NCBI RefSeq assembly: GCF_034140825.1 | Contig: NC_089045.1 | Coordinates: forward strand, 24,553,501-24,617,500 | Source of the DNA: Oryza sativa Japonica Group | Lineage: Eukaryota; Streptophyta; Magnoliopsida; Poales; Poaceae | Length of the DNA stretch: 64,000 nt | Reading direction: 5' to 3' | Shown: piece by piece, positions 1 through 10,868 of the stretch | Layout of the letters: every line of letters begins with the position of its first letter | Numbering within the stretch: position 1 is the first letter of the stretch | The notes under the pieces: generated by a model | The model's input: only the letters and a program-made list of their open reading frames with translations | What the model was told of the DNA's origin: nothing | Databases searched by the model: none | Program-made: the position numbers and the translations under genes

Positions 1-111
1 GCCGTACACGACTCTCTGATAGGTCCAACCATATTTTTATTTTTGAATTGGTTCTTTTGTTCAGGTTGTAACGGGACAACAAATACTTAACATATATACC
101 TCGGGTACAGC

Positions 112-1347
112 CAAACCACGCTCGTCAAGTCTGTGCTCTCAGCGCAGCCAATTTTCCTCCTGACTGCCTTGGGCTGGCACGGGTGATATCACCGGGGGAG
201 AAATGTAAAGTCAATTGGACAAAGGCGTGCCTGCCAACCAGCCAGGGGGTTTAGGAGTCCTAAATTTGGGACAAGTTCACAAGGGCCTTGAGATTGCGAT
301 GGTTATGGCATGAATGGAAGGACTCGATCAAGCCGTGGGTGGGACTGGACGCCATGTGATGGATTAGATAAGGACCTTTTTGCTACCTCGACAAAGATAA
401 CCGTCGAAGATGGGAATACAACACGCTTCTGGGACTCTGCATGGATTGGTGGGCAAAGACCAAAAGATCCCTCATGCCACTTGTCTATGGGATCTCCAAA
501 AATAGAAGAAAATCCATGCGCCAAGGGAAAGAGGGCGACGCCTGGGTGCATGACCTGACCCTTGATGTGGCCTCACCTATCACAATCAACCTCGCCGAGC
601 AACTGGTCCGTTTGTGGGAAGCAGTTCGGAATGTGCAACTAGACAGCGAAGAACCGGACCAGATTGCCTGGAAATTCACAAGTAATGGGCACTACACAGC
701 TTCCTCGGCCTATCATGCACAATATTTAGAGGCGCCAAACTCAAGTCTAAACTCCCTGATCTGGAAAGTCTTGGTGCTGGGGAAATGCAAATTTCATGCC
801 TAGCTTATTATCGAAAATAGAGTCTGGACATCTGACCGGCTTGCGACAAGAGGTTGGCAAAATAATGGGCATTGCCCTCTCTGCCGTTCTGAAGCGGAGA
901 TGGGGCTGCACCTTGTCGCCAAGTGCAGATACACAAAGAGAATTTGGCACCTTGTAGCTACTTGGACGGGTTATTAATAATTGGAGCCGACTAAGTGGGA
1001 GGACGCCCGGTCAGTCCACCAATGGTGGGAGAGCTTGGCAAATACACCCGACGTCCCAAAAAAGGGCCTTCGATCCCTCATCCTGCTAGTCGTTTGGGAA
1101 ATCTAGAAGGAGAGGAACCGGCGGATCTTCGACCACAAAGAGGCGGCAACAGGCTTTCTCCTAACACGAATCAAGGAGGAGGCCAGTCTATGGGCTCTAG
1201 CGGGGGCTAAAAGATTGTGTGAACTCGTACCGCACATTGTATAGTGTATAGCTCAAAGTTTCTTTTCTTTACCCTTAGGGGTTGTATTTTCCCCTGCTCT
1301 ATTCAATGAAAAAGCACTACTGTGTTGTTTTCCGTTCAAAAAAAAAA
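112..1347 (+). mobile_element. LINE (non-LTR retrotransposon) 3' fragment, broken
   Basis: This is the C-terminal end of a plant L1-type ORF2. In pieces of different frames one can read the linker typical of these elements (about 112-330) and the zf-RVT region. The zf-RVT signature is visible as GHCPLCRSEAEMGLHL followed by the CRYTKRIWHLVATW type motif near 870-965, then a VVWEIWKERN-like stretch near 1085-1120. The fragment ends in a short untranslated tail and an A-run at about 1338-1347, as expected of a target-primed insertion. It is 5'-truncated: the reverse transcriptase core and endonuclease are absent. It also has several frame breaks and in-frame stops, for example in the zf-RVT region at about 800 and 975, so it cannot be active. 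The first 110 bases are not clearly part of it. Confidence 0.82.
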
Positions 1348-2010
1348 TACCTCATGTACCATGAGATACTGAAATTTGTATTAGATATAAACAGTGTCGA
1401 GCAAATTTGCCGTTCCGCTATCAGATGGGTATTATGCAATTATATCAGCATCCCAGTTTCTTATGTTTTTCAACATATTATATGAACTGAACATTTTTTA
1501 TTGGAATAGTTCCCTTGCTTCCCTTGGGACAATGCCATTATAGGTATAATATAATTAAATTTTGTCCCTCAAGTTATTTTGTCAATTTTATTTGTCTCAT
1601 AACCCTGAAGCTTTCATAATTTCTGTCATAACAGTATTACACCATTCTTGACCAATTACCTGCGTTTTCTTCTTAGTTATTATTTTCACCTATGCACAGA
1701 CCACCATATATTACACATATGAAGAATTTTCACCTATGCAGTACCACCGTATATTACACATATGATCAATGTCTGACGTACTATGTAACATTATCAGGTA
1801 TTTCGTGCTGAGCAGCAAGATAGATGCTTTGTTCGAGAAGAGAAGTGGCTCGTATATGAGAAACACTCGACTCAGTCATGGCAAGTTGCCAAGTTTGACT
1901 AGCATTTTCCCTGCATTTTTTAGGGGGCTTTTTGCCAGATTAGCCCTTTTCATGATGAGACTTTTTTTCATGCAAGAATTTGATTCATGGGAGAAAGTGC
2001 TTGAAGAATA
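1348..2010. other. AT-rich spacer, no gene seen
   Basis: I see only AT-rich sequence and short direct repeats here, for example a phrase repeated near 1685-1710 and 1728-1760. No splice-able coding region or RNA gene is apparent. Confidence 0.5.
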
Positions 2011-2241
2011 CTCCCTCCGTCCCAAAAAAACAAACCCTGGTTTCCGTCCAACGTTTGACCGTCCGTCTTATTTAAAAAAATTATGAAAAAATTAAAAAGA
2101 CAATTCACGCATAAAATATTAATCATATTTTATCATCTAACAACAATGAAAATACAAATTATAAAAAAATTTCATATAAGACGGACAGTCAAAGTTGGAC
2201 ACGGAAACCCAGAGTTTTGCCTTTTTTTGGGACGGAGGGAG
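2011..2241. mobile_element. Stowaway MITE (Tc1/mariner type)
   Basis: The terminal inverted repeat CTCCCTCCGTCCCAAAAAAA at the left is mirrored by the right end TTTTTTTGGGACGGAGGGAG, and the element is flanked by TA on both sides (2009-2010 and 2242-2243). The 231 bp length and AT-rich interior are standard for Stowaway. It has no coding capacity and depends on mariner-like transposase in trans. Confidence 0.92.
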
Positions 2242-2284
2242 TACAGTCATTCCAGTTTCTGTCCTTGATAATCTTCTTTCTTTG

Positions 2285-3120
2285 GAGTCTTTTACCCCTA
2301 TGCCATTAAAAAAGTTGGAGGTTACGTGTATGCCACAAAAAAGTTTTGAGTCACCTGTATGCCATGACACAAACTTTCGTTTACCTGTGAGCCACTTTGG
2401 ATGGAATCAGCACTAACGGAGACTAACAGAGGTTTGAAAGGTCTATTTTGCCCCTTGCTCTATTTCAGCCACGCTGGCGGCGGTGTGCGGCGCCGGGGGC
2501 GAGGCGAGGCGGCTTGCTGCGCCGGCCTGGGCACGCCGGCCTGGGGGCGCCGGCCTGGGGGCGCCGCCGGATCTGGCGAGGCGACGCGAGACGAGGCGAG
2601 GCGGCGGCGGCGGCATGCCGGCGAGGCGGCGGTGGAGCGCCGGCGACGGCGACGACTGGCGGCGGCGTGCCGCGCCGGGGGCGAGGTGAGGCGGCTTGCC
2701 GCGCCGGCCTGGGCACGTCGGCCAGGGCGCGCTGCCGGATCTGGCGAGGCGAAGCAGCGGCGGCGGCATGCTGGCGAGGCGAGGCGGCGGTGGCGCGCCG
2801 GCGACGGCGACGACCGGCCGCGCCGGCCTGGGCGCGCCGCCGGATCTGGCGAGCGAGGCGGCGGCGGCGGCGGCTAGGCTAGGCTAGGGTTCGAGTGGAG
2901 GCGCACGGGAGAGGAGGAGTAGAGATGAAAATGCTTCAGGGGCAATTTAGTCATTTTCATACGTGGGTCCCACATGTCATAGCGCATTCTCTAACAGAAG
3001 GTGGATGGAATGGCACACGGGTAAACGAAATTTTGTGTCATGGCATACAGGTGACTCAAAACTTTTTTATGGCACACGCGTAACCTCCAACTTTTTTAAT
3101 GGCATAGGGGTAAAAGACTC
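2285..3120. mobile_element. Long-TIR Mutator-like non-autonomous element with GC-rich interior
   Basis: The two ends are inverted repeats of about 115 bp with few mismatches; the left end begins GAGTCTTTTACCCCTATGCC and the right end is its reverse complement, ending at 3120. The 9 bp outside each end are similar (CTTTCTTTG versus TCTTCTTTG), as expected of a degraded 9 bp Mutator target duplication. Between the arms lies about 430 bp of extremely GC-rich tandem sequence (2464-2890) built on a CGCCGGCCTGGGC unit. Open frames there are low-complexity Arg/Ala/Gly runs and I do not call them genes. A Pack-MULE origin, with a captured GC-rich gene piece, is an inference. Confidence 0.7.
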
Positions 3121-4615
3121 TCTTCTTTGAGTGTATCGACCCAGTTTCAGAGGCAGGCACAACAGCCACAGTCTAGTCCACTGCTGGAGCTAAAACTTTA
3201 CAGTTCTGAACATTTTGATGATGTAAAGCAGAATTTTCTGTCATATACTATCGACATCAGGGGGACTATTTGATAGCTTCCGTTTCTATATATCTTCAGC
3301 TTTACAGTTGTACTACCAGATATCATACAACAACAGGGTAGTAAAGTATTCCAGTTATGCATTGTTTTTAGGATGATATACCACATATCTTAAGTAATTA
3401 CTTCGAAACTACTTTTCTTGCATGTGCGAGTACGCATCGTAAGAAGGGTACCGCTCAGTTTTGTATCCAGATCGATCTTACTTTGTTATGTGTTCTTTCA
3501 GTCGAGTACTCGAGTGAAGTATCCAGTATCCACCCAAGTTTCCAAATTTTCAGGATTTAGAAGATATATCAGTTTCCAAAATTTTGATATTCAATAGGTA
3601 GATTGTTGAAAAAATATCATTGCAAAGATACGTGAATTGCAAAATACCATTATATATAAAAACGACATGTAGGTTCCGGACCTATATGTCAATGACGTAT
3701 ACGATATACAATGGCATTTTCCAACTTTACGATTTTTTGCGATGATGCGAAACAAATTGGCCCCTCATGTTTCTTTTTCTAAAGTGGATATCCAAATCAC
3801 AGCACAACATTACTGCCATGGTATTTTTGCAATATCACTTCATCTATAAAAGGGAGGGTATTTCCAAATAGGCGCATGCCAATTCAAGTATTGGCGAGCC
3901 ATAAGGGCTTTGCAACAATATATGCCGCACAAGTCGAGAGAGAGAGAGAACCCCTGAACTACTTAAGCTGTATAAATGGCTCTCAAACAATGTAAAAATG
4001 TTCGAATAACATAGAGGTCTCGACATGGTTCGAATAACATGGTTATTGATGTGGCCAGAATATAAACAACACTGGAAAAAAAAACTATTCATGAAAAAAA
4101 CAAAGTACATAAATGATGATGTATGATCATGAATTTCATTACGTTTTAATAGAATAGATAGTAGATTTACATTCACAATTGATCAGTTATCACCTCCATT
4201 TGGTGAAACGTTGTTACTGGTAAGTGAAGATCTGATGGAAAAGTTGGCAGCAATGAGACATTTTGTCAATCTTATCTTTGTATCATAACATCAGAAAGCC
4301 ACAGTAACTTTTACAATGTTTTACCTAAACATATTGGACGCAGTTACAACTTACAACACCATACATAAAAAAAAGAGGAACATGAAGCCTTCAAGGAAAG
4401 TAACTTAAGATGTCACTTAAACAGGAGTACAAACAAAAGTATTATTCAAACAAGAGCACCTAACTATAGTAGAGAAAGAATTTGTCCCAACAGGACAAAT
4501 TACTACAGGTTGAATTTATCCAAATTGAAGCTCTTGAGCTCTAGCCCACTAGTCGATCGAGGGCATATCAAATGTATCCAAATAGGAGCTCCCACTGTTA
4601 CTCAACTCTCTCTCA
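3121..4615. other. Spacer; its right part is duplicated at 7.5-8.5 kb
   Basis: From about 3940 onward this sequence matches 7550-8570, including phrases such as GAGGTCTCGACATGGTTCG at both places. It is therefore the 3' flank of a tandemly duplicated F-box block. Positions 3590-3760 hold a weak inverted repeat. A 110-codon minus-strand frame at 3844-4176 looks like chance. Confidence 0.6.
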
Positions 4616-5893
4616 TTAATAAATGGAGGGAGTAATCCAAATTGGAGGTGGCCAGTTAAGCCAAGGAAGGACATAAGGTGGATCACCAAAGCTTTCAAGA
4701 GTCTCACTCTTGAAGTTCCAAATGCCCAGCTCCCGCCAAGTATGTTTATTTACACATATTTCTTCGTAAGCATCATCCGCAAGATACGCACAACCTGCCT
4801 TCAAGTTTGGAAAATCCTTAGCTGAAAGGCAAACACTGGAATTGAAACCCATGAAAAGAACATAATCTTCCAGTGAATCCATCTTGACAAGTTTCCGACC
4901 ATCGATATCGACCTTGAACAGCAGTATTTCATCCGTGTACAGCTCCTGACATGGATCATAAACATCATCACAATCCTCCGGAGGGAAGCGTACGGGCGTA
5001 TCAACCCAACGCGGATCCCTACACCTCCAGACCTGCACCATATCGCCGCGGGGCGTCACGGCGATCGATTTGTTAGGATTATCCCAGAGCGCGATTTCTT
5101 TGAAAATCAGGCTTGCGACCGGAGAAGAAGGTCCATTCAGATTTAGCGTATGGATCGAGCCCAGACAGTTTAACAGGTAGAACAACCTGTCATTCTTGTT
5201 GTAGAATGCATATCTGTAGCCCGTTTCCGGGAGATTCTCGATGCCGGTGAGCCGTGTCCAGCTCCGGTCGCCGACGCGGGCGAAGGAGAGCTCCCCGTCC
5301 GGCCTGTGCAGGAGGAGGACGATGCACTCGCTTCCGGCGGATGGGCTGCAGGAGAGGGTGACCCGGTAGTACAAGAAAAGGCGTAATCTCTGTGGATGAT
5401 ACGGCACGGGTAGCCACTGAGGATCATGGCGGCGCATCCAATTGTCCTGATTGCTGTACATGAGGCGGCCTCGATCATCGGTGAAGCTCTCGACGTGGTA
5501 GAGCTCCGTGACGGGCGGGAGATCGATCTGGACGCCTGATAGCGGGTTGATCACCTGCAGGTTGGAGAGCTCGTCGGCGGTGGCGACCCAGCCGTGGTCG
5601 GAGCCGACCATGTAGCGGCGGCGGAACGCGGGAGACGGTAGGCGGAGCTTGAAGGTGGCGCCGCTGCTGGGGCTGTAGACCGTGGCGACGTCATCGTCAT
5701 CGGCGTCGGCGTCACAGGAGTAGAGGAGGCATGGTGACTTGTCGGTGATGGGGAGGCGGAGGGAGGTGTAGGTGGAGCGCCACGACGAGCAGACGGCGCC
5801 GGCGTTGAGGAGGTCGGGGATCCCCAGCTTCCGCATCACCAAGAATAGGATGTCGTCGGGGAGACTCGTCCAGTCCGCCGCCGCCGCCGCCAT
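4616..5893 (-). CDS. F-box/DUF295 protein, copy A
   Basis: Single-exon protein of 425 residues. An F-box lies at residues 7-48 (DWTSLPDDILFLVMRKLGIP, then AGAVCSSWRS). The rest is the DUF295 beta-propeller-like region, recognised by PCLLYSCDAD, GSDHGWVATADE, INPLSGVQIDLPP and the C-terminal WLNWPPPIWITPS. F-box proteins dock targets to SCF ubiquitin ligases through SKP1. The best-known DUF295 members, Arabidopsis KIB1-type proteins, act in brassinosteroid signalling, but no target can be assigned here. The start is the ATG in a good context (ACCATGG) followed by an alanine run. The gene is about 65-70 percent or more identical by eye to the copy at 8571-9842 and shares its 3' flank, so the two arose by local duplication. 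Confidence 0.9.
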   Translation of the reverse strand: MAAAAADWTSLPDDILFLVMRKLGIPDLLNAGAVCSSWRSTYTSLRLPITDKSPCLLYSCDADADDDDVATVYSPSSGATFKLRLPSPAFRRRYMVGSDHGWVATADELSNLQVINPLSGVQIDLPPVTELYHVESFTDDRGRLMYSNQDNWMRRHDPQWLPVPYHPQRLRLFLYYRVTLSCSPSAGSECIVLLLHRPDGELSFARVGDRSWTRLTGIENLPETGYRYAFYNKNDRLFYLLNCLGSIHTLNLNGPSSPVASLIFKEIALWDNPNKSIAVTPRGDMVQVWRCRDPRWVDTPVRFPPEDCDDVYDPCQELYTDEILLFKVDIDGRKLVKMDSLEDYVLFMGFNSSVCLSAKDFPNLKAGCAYLADDAYEEICVNKHTWRELGIWNFKSETLESFGDPPYVLPWLNWPPPIWITPSIY

Positions 5894-6367
5894 GGTGGCC
5901 GCCGCGACCGCGAGGAAACCCTAACCCTAGTTGGAGCCCTAAAAACAATGGGAATTGGGGATTTCTTTCTTTGCTTCGTCCCTCGCGCGCGTCCTCACTT
6001 CGTCTTCTCGGATTCGTCGAGCAGCGCTGACCTCTCAAGAGGCAACTTTTCCTCTTTCTTCTTGGTGATTTGGTTCGCTCTTGCATAAAGGGCCAAAAAG
6101 ACGTGCCGAGTCCGAGTTCCGTGGTGCTAAAAACAAGCGACGTTGGCTGGAGCCGAACAAAAGCTGAGCGCGCTAAATGGGCCGGGTAGGATTTGGACTT
6201 GTGCGGCCTGGCCTTGAACTGTGTGGGCCAGATTAGACTGGGCCAGCTTTGGCGGGAAATTTTGAATTAAACACAAGTAGCAGCCCAAGCAACGGTATGG
6301 CCTGTGGAGCGTGGTCTCGCGGACGCCGGCATCAGCTGCTTTAGAAGGTCATCATCGCGGACATATA

Positions 6368-6463
6368 CCCTTCGTCCCATAAAAGCATTTTTTTAAAGAT
6401 AAACCTGAACAAATACTTATTTGAATCCATCATTAGAAATTGGTTTTTATGGGACACAGAGAG
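6368..6463. mobile_element. Short degenerate Stowaway-like MITE
   Basis: The left end CCCTTCGTCCCATAAAA pairs with the right end TTTTATGGGACACAGAGAG, with TA at both borders (6366-6367 and 6464-6465). At 96 bp it is an internally deleted or very short member. It lies upstream of F-box copy A and just before the eroded DUF295 fragment. Confidence 0.65.
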
Positions 6464-6489
6464 TATAGCCTTATAGGACTATCTTCCAT

Positions 6490-6945
6490 GGACAGAAGCT
6501 CGAGGTTATAGACAGTTTGAATGATCATGTTCTGTTTCTCGGTTACAATGCCAGCAACAAGGATTTCCGTATATTTGGACTCTAATTGTGCCTATATCAC
6601 GGTCGAGTTTGTCAACTATTTTAAATACAAGCGAGAAATTGGCGTGTGAAGCATCGGATGTCAGAGCTTGCAAAGCCTTGATGGTGTGCCACCCCTCAAA
6701 GATCCTTGGTTGAATTGGCCTAAGCCTACCCTCCCTTTTATAGATGAAGTGATATTGCAACAACAACGAGGCGGTTGTGCCTACCTCACCAACGACTACG
6801 ACAAATTTAGCGTGATATTGGTAGATGGACACAAGGCAGGGAAGATGGAAAGGCTCGCCAACAATGCCAGCGTGGCGGCGCCGTTGTACCCTTGGCCCGG
6901 CTCCAGTCTGGATGACGCCCATCCCTCCTCCCGCCAGGATCTTTT
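6490..6945 (+). pseudogene. Eroded F-box/DUF295 C-terminal fragment on the opposite strand
   Basis: Translation from about 6494 gives KLEVIDSLNDHVLFLGYNAS, aligning to KLDKIDSLKDYVLFLGFNSS of the neighbouring F-box gene. It is followed by NCAYITVE, an in-frame stop near 6647, and DPWLNWPKP, the usual end of the domain. A second C-terminal module then starts: GGCAYLTNDYDKFSVILVDG, and, after a one-base shift, PAPVWMTPIPP, equivalent to PPPIWITPS. No F-box or N-terminal part remains. It carries a stop and a frame change and lies on the plus strand, opposite to the two intact copies on either side. It is therefore a relic of another family member, with its C-terminal module present twice. Confidence 0.7.
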
Positions 6946-7440
6946 GCCTTTAACATGAATTCATCAATAAAATGTCATTTGCATTTTGCAAGATATTTGA
7001 TCTGTTTTGTCGAATGGATTATTATCTTCTCGGTAAAATTTATGTCGCTACCTTTTCATCCTCCTTAATGGAGTATGATGTGTATTTCTTAGCTGACATG
7101 CAGAGAAGTCGGGGCAATGCAATGGCAGTAAGGGGGACTCTGGGAGTATGGGCTTCAACGGGCCACACCATTTGTTGGACTTTTACTAGTTTTGAATTCA
7201 AAATTTTCCCACCAAACCAGCCCACGTCACTGGAGGCCAGGCCGCCAAAATCCAATCCAAACCAGCCCACTTAACTCTCGCAGACTTTTCTTGGGCCAGG
7301 CCTACGTCGCAATAATGGGCCCGAAACACGCCGTGGTGCAGGCGGCCCAGTATTTGCCTTATCCACTGGGCGGGTCTGGAAGACTGAACTTGGAACGGCT
7401 CTGAAACAAGTTACGTACTAATACTGTGCTAAAAATATAC

Positions 7441-7545
7441 TGCCTGTCCCTAAAATATGAAGGATTTTAAGTAGATGTGACGTATTCTACTACTACGAAT
7501 CTAGACATGACGAGAGTACTACTGCTGAGTCCTGACAGAGGGAGA
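7441..7545. repeat. Stowaway-like MITE remnant
   Basis: The stretch beginning CTGTCCCTAAAATATGAAGG resembles the common rice mariner-type repeat that starts CTCCGTCCCAAAATATAAGG. Only one end is recognisable. Confidence 0.4.
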
Positions 7546-7759
7546 AAGAGACACAGAGTACACCATGAACTACTTAAGTTTTATAGTGGCTCTCTCAAAC
7601 CAGGCAAAGCTGTTTGTTCATCCTAGAGAGGTCTCGACATGGTTCGAATAACATGGCTATTGATGTGGCATACTGCAGGCATCATCATAGAACAAATAAT
7701 CATGTACATTTTTTTTCTTGAGAACCCATATGCATGCCTCTTCACATTTAAAATAAAGA

Positions 7760-7932
7760 CAAAATTGGTTTTATAGCATCAAACGTTTGTGATTTTTGTA
7801 TGTTAGCACCGAAAGTTCGTTCTTCACTCCAATAGCACCAAAATTTTGATGTTGTTAAAGTGAACTATGAATTTTCCCTTGGTGCTATAAAACCAAAATA
7901 ACGAGCTTTCGATACTATAGAACCATTTTTAA
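7760..7932. mobile_element. Small fold-back MITE inserted in duplicated flank
   Basis: AAAATTGGTTTTATAGCATC at the left is mirrored at the right by GATACTATAGAACCATTTTT. The block is missing from the otherwise matching copy around 4060-4110. It must therefore have inserted after the duplication, or been lost from the other copy. It has no coding capacity. Confidence 0.55.
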
Positions 7933-8570
7933 AAGAAAAAACATAAAATGATGATGTATGATCACGAGTTTCATCAAGTTTTAATAGCATAAATAGTAAA
8001 TTTACTGAAGCGTATATTACATTCACAATTGATCAGTTATCACCCCAATTTGGTGAAACATTCAGTGGTATAACTAGTAAAGTGAAGCTGAGATGGCAAA
8101 GTTGCTAGCAGCAATGGTACAGTATGTCAATCTTTTGTAGAAGCCTAAAAACTTTCACAATAATTTGCTGATCAGTTAACTTAGCTCTCAACATATTCAG
8201 AGACAATGATAGCACAGTGAAAAAAAAAAGGCTAGCAGCTCCAAACACTTTATGTAACTGCAACACTGGATTGACAACAATCGTCTTGTTTCTTCAGAAA
8301 GAGGTATCAAAATAAACACTGGCACCTAAGTTAGCTGAAGGTGTCACCTATATAGGAGCTTCTAACCAACAACGGTGTTATTCAAACAAGATGACCTAAC
8401 TAATACAGAAAGAATTTGTCCCAACAGGACAAATTACTACATGTTGAATTTGAACAAATTGGAGCTCCTCAGCTCTTGCCCTCTTGTATTAAACAACAGA
8501 GATCGAGCTCCCATCAATACACATAATTCATCTAAATAGGAGCTCCTGACAATAACTCAGCTCTTTCTTT

Positions 8571-9842
8571 CTAAAGAATGGAGGGCGTAATCCAAATTGG
8601 AGGTGGCCAGTTAAGCCAAGGAAGGACAGACTGTGGATCACCGAGGCTTTCAAGAGTCTCACTCTTGAAGTTCCAAATGCCAACCTCCCGCAGAGTATGT
8701 TTATTTATACCTATCTCTTCATAAGAATCATCTGCGAGATAGGCACAACCTGGCCTTAAATTTGGAAATTCCTTAGCTGAAAGGCAGATACTGGAATTGA
8801 AACCCAGGAACAAAACATAATCTTTCAGTGAATCAATCTTGTCAAGCTTCTGATCATCGAAATCAACCTTGTACAGCAGCATTTCATCCGTGTACAGCTC
8901 CTGACATGGATCATGAACATCTTCAGAATCCTCCGAAGGAAACTGAACCGGAGCATCATTCCAACACAGCTCCCTGCATCTCCAGACTTGCAACATATCG
9001 CCGCGGGGTGTCATCACGATCGATTTGGTAGGATTATCCCAGGCAGTGACCCCTTTCAAAATCTCGTTTACAACGGGAGAGGGTCCATTCAGATTTAGCG
9101 TATGGATCGAGCCCTGAAAGTGTAACAGGTAGAACAACCCGTCATTCTTGTTGTAGACTGCACATCTGTAGCCTCTGTCCCAGAGATTTTCAATATCAGT
9201 GAGCCTTGTCCAACTATGGTCGCCGATGCGGGCGAAGGAGAGCTGCCCGTCCGGGCTGTGCAGGAGGAGGACGACGCACTCGCTCCCGGCGGATGGGCTG
9301 CAGGAGAGGATCACCCGGAAGTACAAGAAAAGGCGTAATCTCTGTGGAGGATACGGCACGGGAAACCCAAGAGGATCATCGCGGTGCATCGAATCCTCGT
9401 AATTGTTGTACATGAGGCTCCCTTGCTCGTCGGTGAAGCTCTCGACGTTGTAGAGCTCCGTGACGGGCGGGAGATCGATCTGGACGCCTGATAGCGGGTT
9501 GATCACCTGCAGGTTGGAGAGCTCGTCGGCGGTGACGATCCAGCCGTGGTCGGAGCCGACCGTGTAGCGGCGGCGGAACGGCGGGCCGGGCAGGCGGACC
9601 TTGAAGGTAGCATTGTTGCTGGGGCTGTAGAACGTGGCGAGATCTGGATCATCCGCCTCACAGGAGTAGAGCAGGCAAGGCGACTTGTCCGTGATTGGGA
9701 AGCGGACACGGCGGACGGCCGTGCAGGCGGCGCGCCATGAGGCGCAGACGGCCCCGGCGCTGAGAAGGTCGGGGATCTCCAGCTTCCCCATGACGACGAT
9801 CACGATGTCTTTGGGGAGACTGGACCAATCCGAGATACCCAT
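8571..9842 (-). CDS. F-box/DUF295 protein, copy B
   Basis: Single-exon protein of 423 residues starting at MGISDWSSLPKDIVIVVMGK. The open frame extends nine codons upstream but without an ATG, so this methionine is the supported start. The F-box (residues 4-40) is followed by a complete DUF295 region with the same landmarks as copy A: PCLLYSCEADD, GSDHGWIVTADELSNLQVIN, GCAYLADDSYEEIG and a C-terminal WITPS. No stop or frame break is seen, so both duplicates look functional. The role is presumably an SCF substrate adaptor; the substrate is unknown. Its 3' flank matches that of copy A, except for a MITE insertion at 7760-7932. Confidence 0.9.
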   Translation of the reverse strand: MGISDWSSLPKDIVIVVMGKLEIPDLLSAGAVCASWRAACTAVRRVRFPITDKSPCLLYSCEADDPDLATFYSPSNNATFKVRLPGPPFRRRYTVGSDHGWIVTADELSNLQVINPLSGVQIDLPPVTELYNVESFTDEQGSLMYNNYEDSMHRDDPLGFPVPYPPQRLRLFLYFRVILSCSPSAGSECVVLLLHSPDGQLSFARIGDHSWTRLTDIENLWDRGYRCAVYNKNDGLFYLLHFQGSIHTLNLNGPSPVVNEILKGVTAWDNPTKSIVMTPRGDMLQVWRCRELCWNDAPVQFPSEDSEDVHDPCQELYTDEMLLYKVDFDDQKLDKIDSLKDYVLFLGFNSSICLSAKEFPNLRPGCAYLADDSYEEIGINKHTLREVGIWNFKSETLESLGDPQSVLPWLNWPPPIWITPSIL

Positions 9843-10536
9843 GGATGCGCGCAAGGAGCCGAACAACACAAGTACGAATGAAATCGAATGGAATTAGGGA
9901 TTTCTTCCCCCCAAATTCGTGGATCCGTCAAGGCTCTTCTCTTCTTCCCACGATCTGCGTTTCTCGCTGGACCGCGGATTTAAGCAAGCCCTCGCCGACG
10001 GAAACCGAATCGGTCGGCAGGGCGCCGCAAGATCGGATTCGAACCATCACAGATTCCGATTCCGATTCCGATTCCGATGCGGACCAGCTAGCGGTTGAGT
10101 GGACGGCGAGGCGGCGGCGCTATGGCGGGATGGAAGGCAACTATGGTGGACGAGCTGGCGGCGAGAGGTGTGGCGGGGAGGACGGAGGCGCAGCCGCGGA
10201 GATGGGGATCGGCAGGGCATCGCTCACGGTGGCGGCGCTGGGGAAGACGTGGGACCTCTCACTCCTAGGCTAGGGCTTCGCTGTGGGCGAGCTTTCTTTG
10301 GATCAAGAGAAATTTGGGATTATATTATATTATTAAAAGTGGTCTTTCCTGAAATGCTATGGTATAAAAAGGTTTTGATAAGATGTTACTCTCAACTAGT
10401 AGAGGTTGAGGTATTTGTTAAAATGTCATTTCGTTTGTTTCTTCCGAATCAAAATCATTTTTTTCTCTTTTTCATAGTTAGATGGATCAAAATGCCCTTG
10501 ACTAGAATGACTAAGGGCTTCTTGCTGGGAACACAA
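9843..10536. other. Spacer upstream of F-box copy B
   Basis: This holds the probable 5' leader and promoter of copy B (to about 9970), a GATTCC hexanucleotide run at about 10054-10080, and a GC-rich stretch whose open frames look like chance. No further gene is supported. Confidence 0.5.
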
Positions 10537-10868
10537 ATCCATGAAGAGATAATCCAAGAAATGCCATTGACAAGCGTCCAAGTCCCAGAAATGCTATCGA
10601 CAAGTGTGAGTTCCATGAAATGCCATCGTACAAATGATTTTGTCCCAAAAATGCCATCGCCGTTAGGGTTCCGTCCATTTTGCGCCGTTAAATACACTGT
10701 TCATCCTATAGAACTTAACGGCACGGAGTGGACGGAACCCTAACGTCGATGGCATTTTTGGGACAAAGTTGTTTGTACGATGGCATTTCTTGGAACTCAT
10801 ACTTGTCGATGGCATTTCTGGGATTTGGATGCTTGTCAATGGCATTTCATGGATTATCTCATCCATGA
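10537..10868. repeat. Long inverted-repeat (fold-back) element
   Basis: Arms of about 150 bp (10537-10689 and 10709-10868) are reverse complements around a spacer of about 20 bp. Each arm is itself made of short repeats of the form ATGCCATTGACAAGCGTC / ATGCTATCGACAAGTGTG / ATGCCATCGTACAAATG. Transcription would give a long hairpin of the kind processed to small RNAs. This is a MITE-like structure rather than a gene; no clear target duplication was found. Confidence 0.75.

Noticed and set aside
2401-2887. Several frames of 60-158 codons in the GC-rich core
   Set aside because: Arg/Gly/Ala repeats on both strands inside a transposon; no sign of coding selection.
10537-10868. Fold-back as a conventional microRNA gene
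   Set aside because: The arms are about 150 bp and repetitive, typical of MITE-like hairpins; no single mature miRNA can be pointed to.
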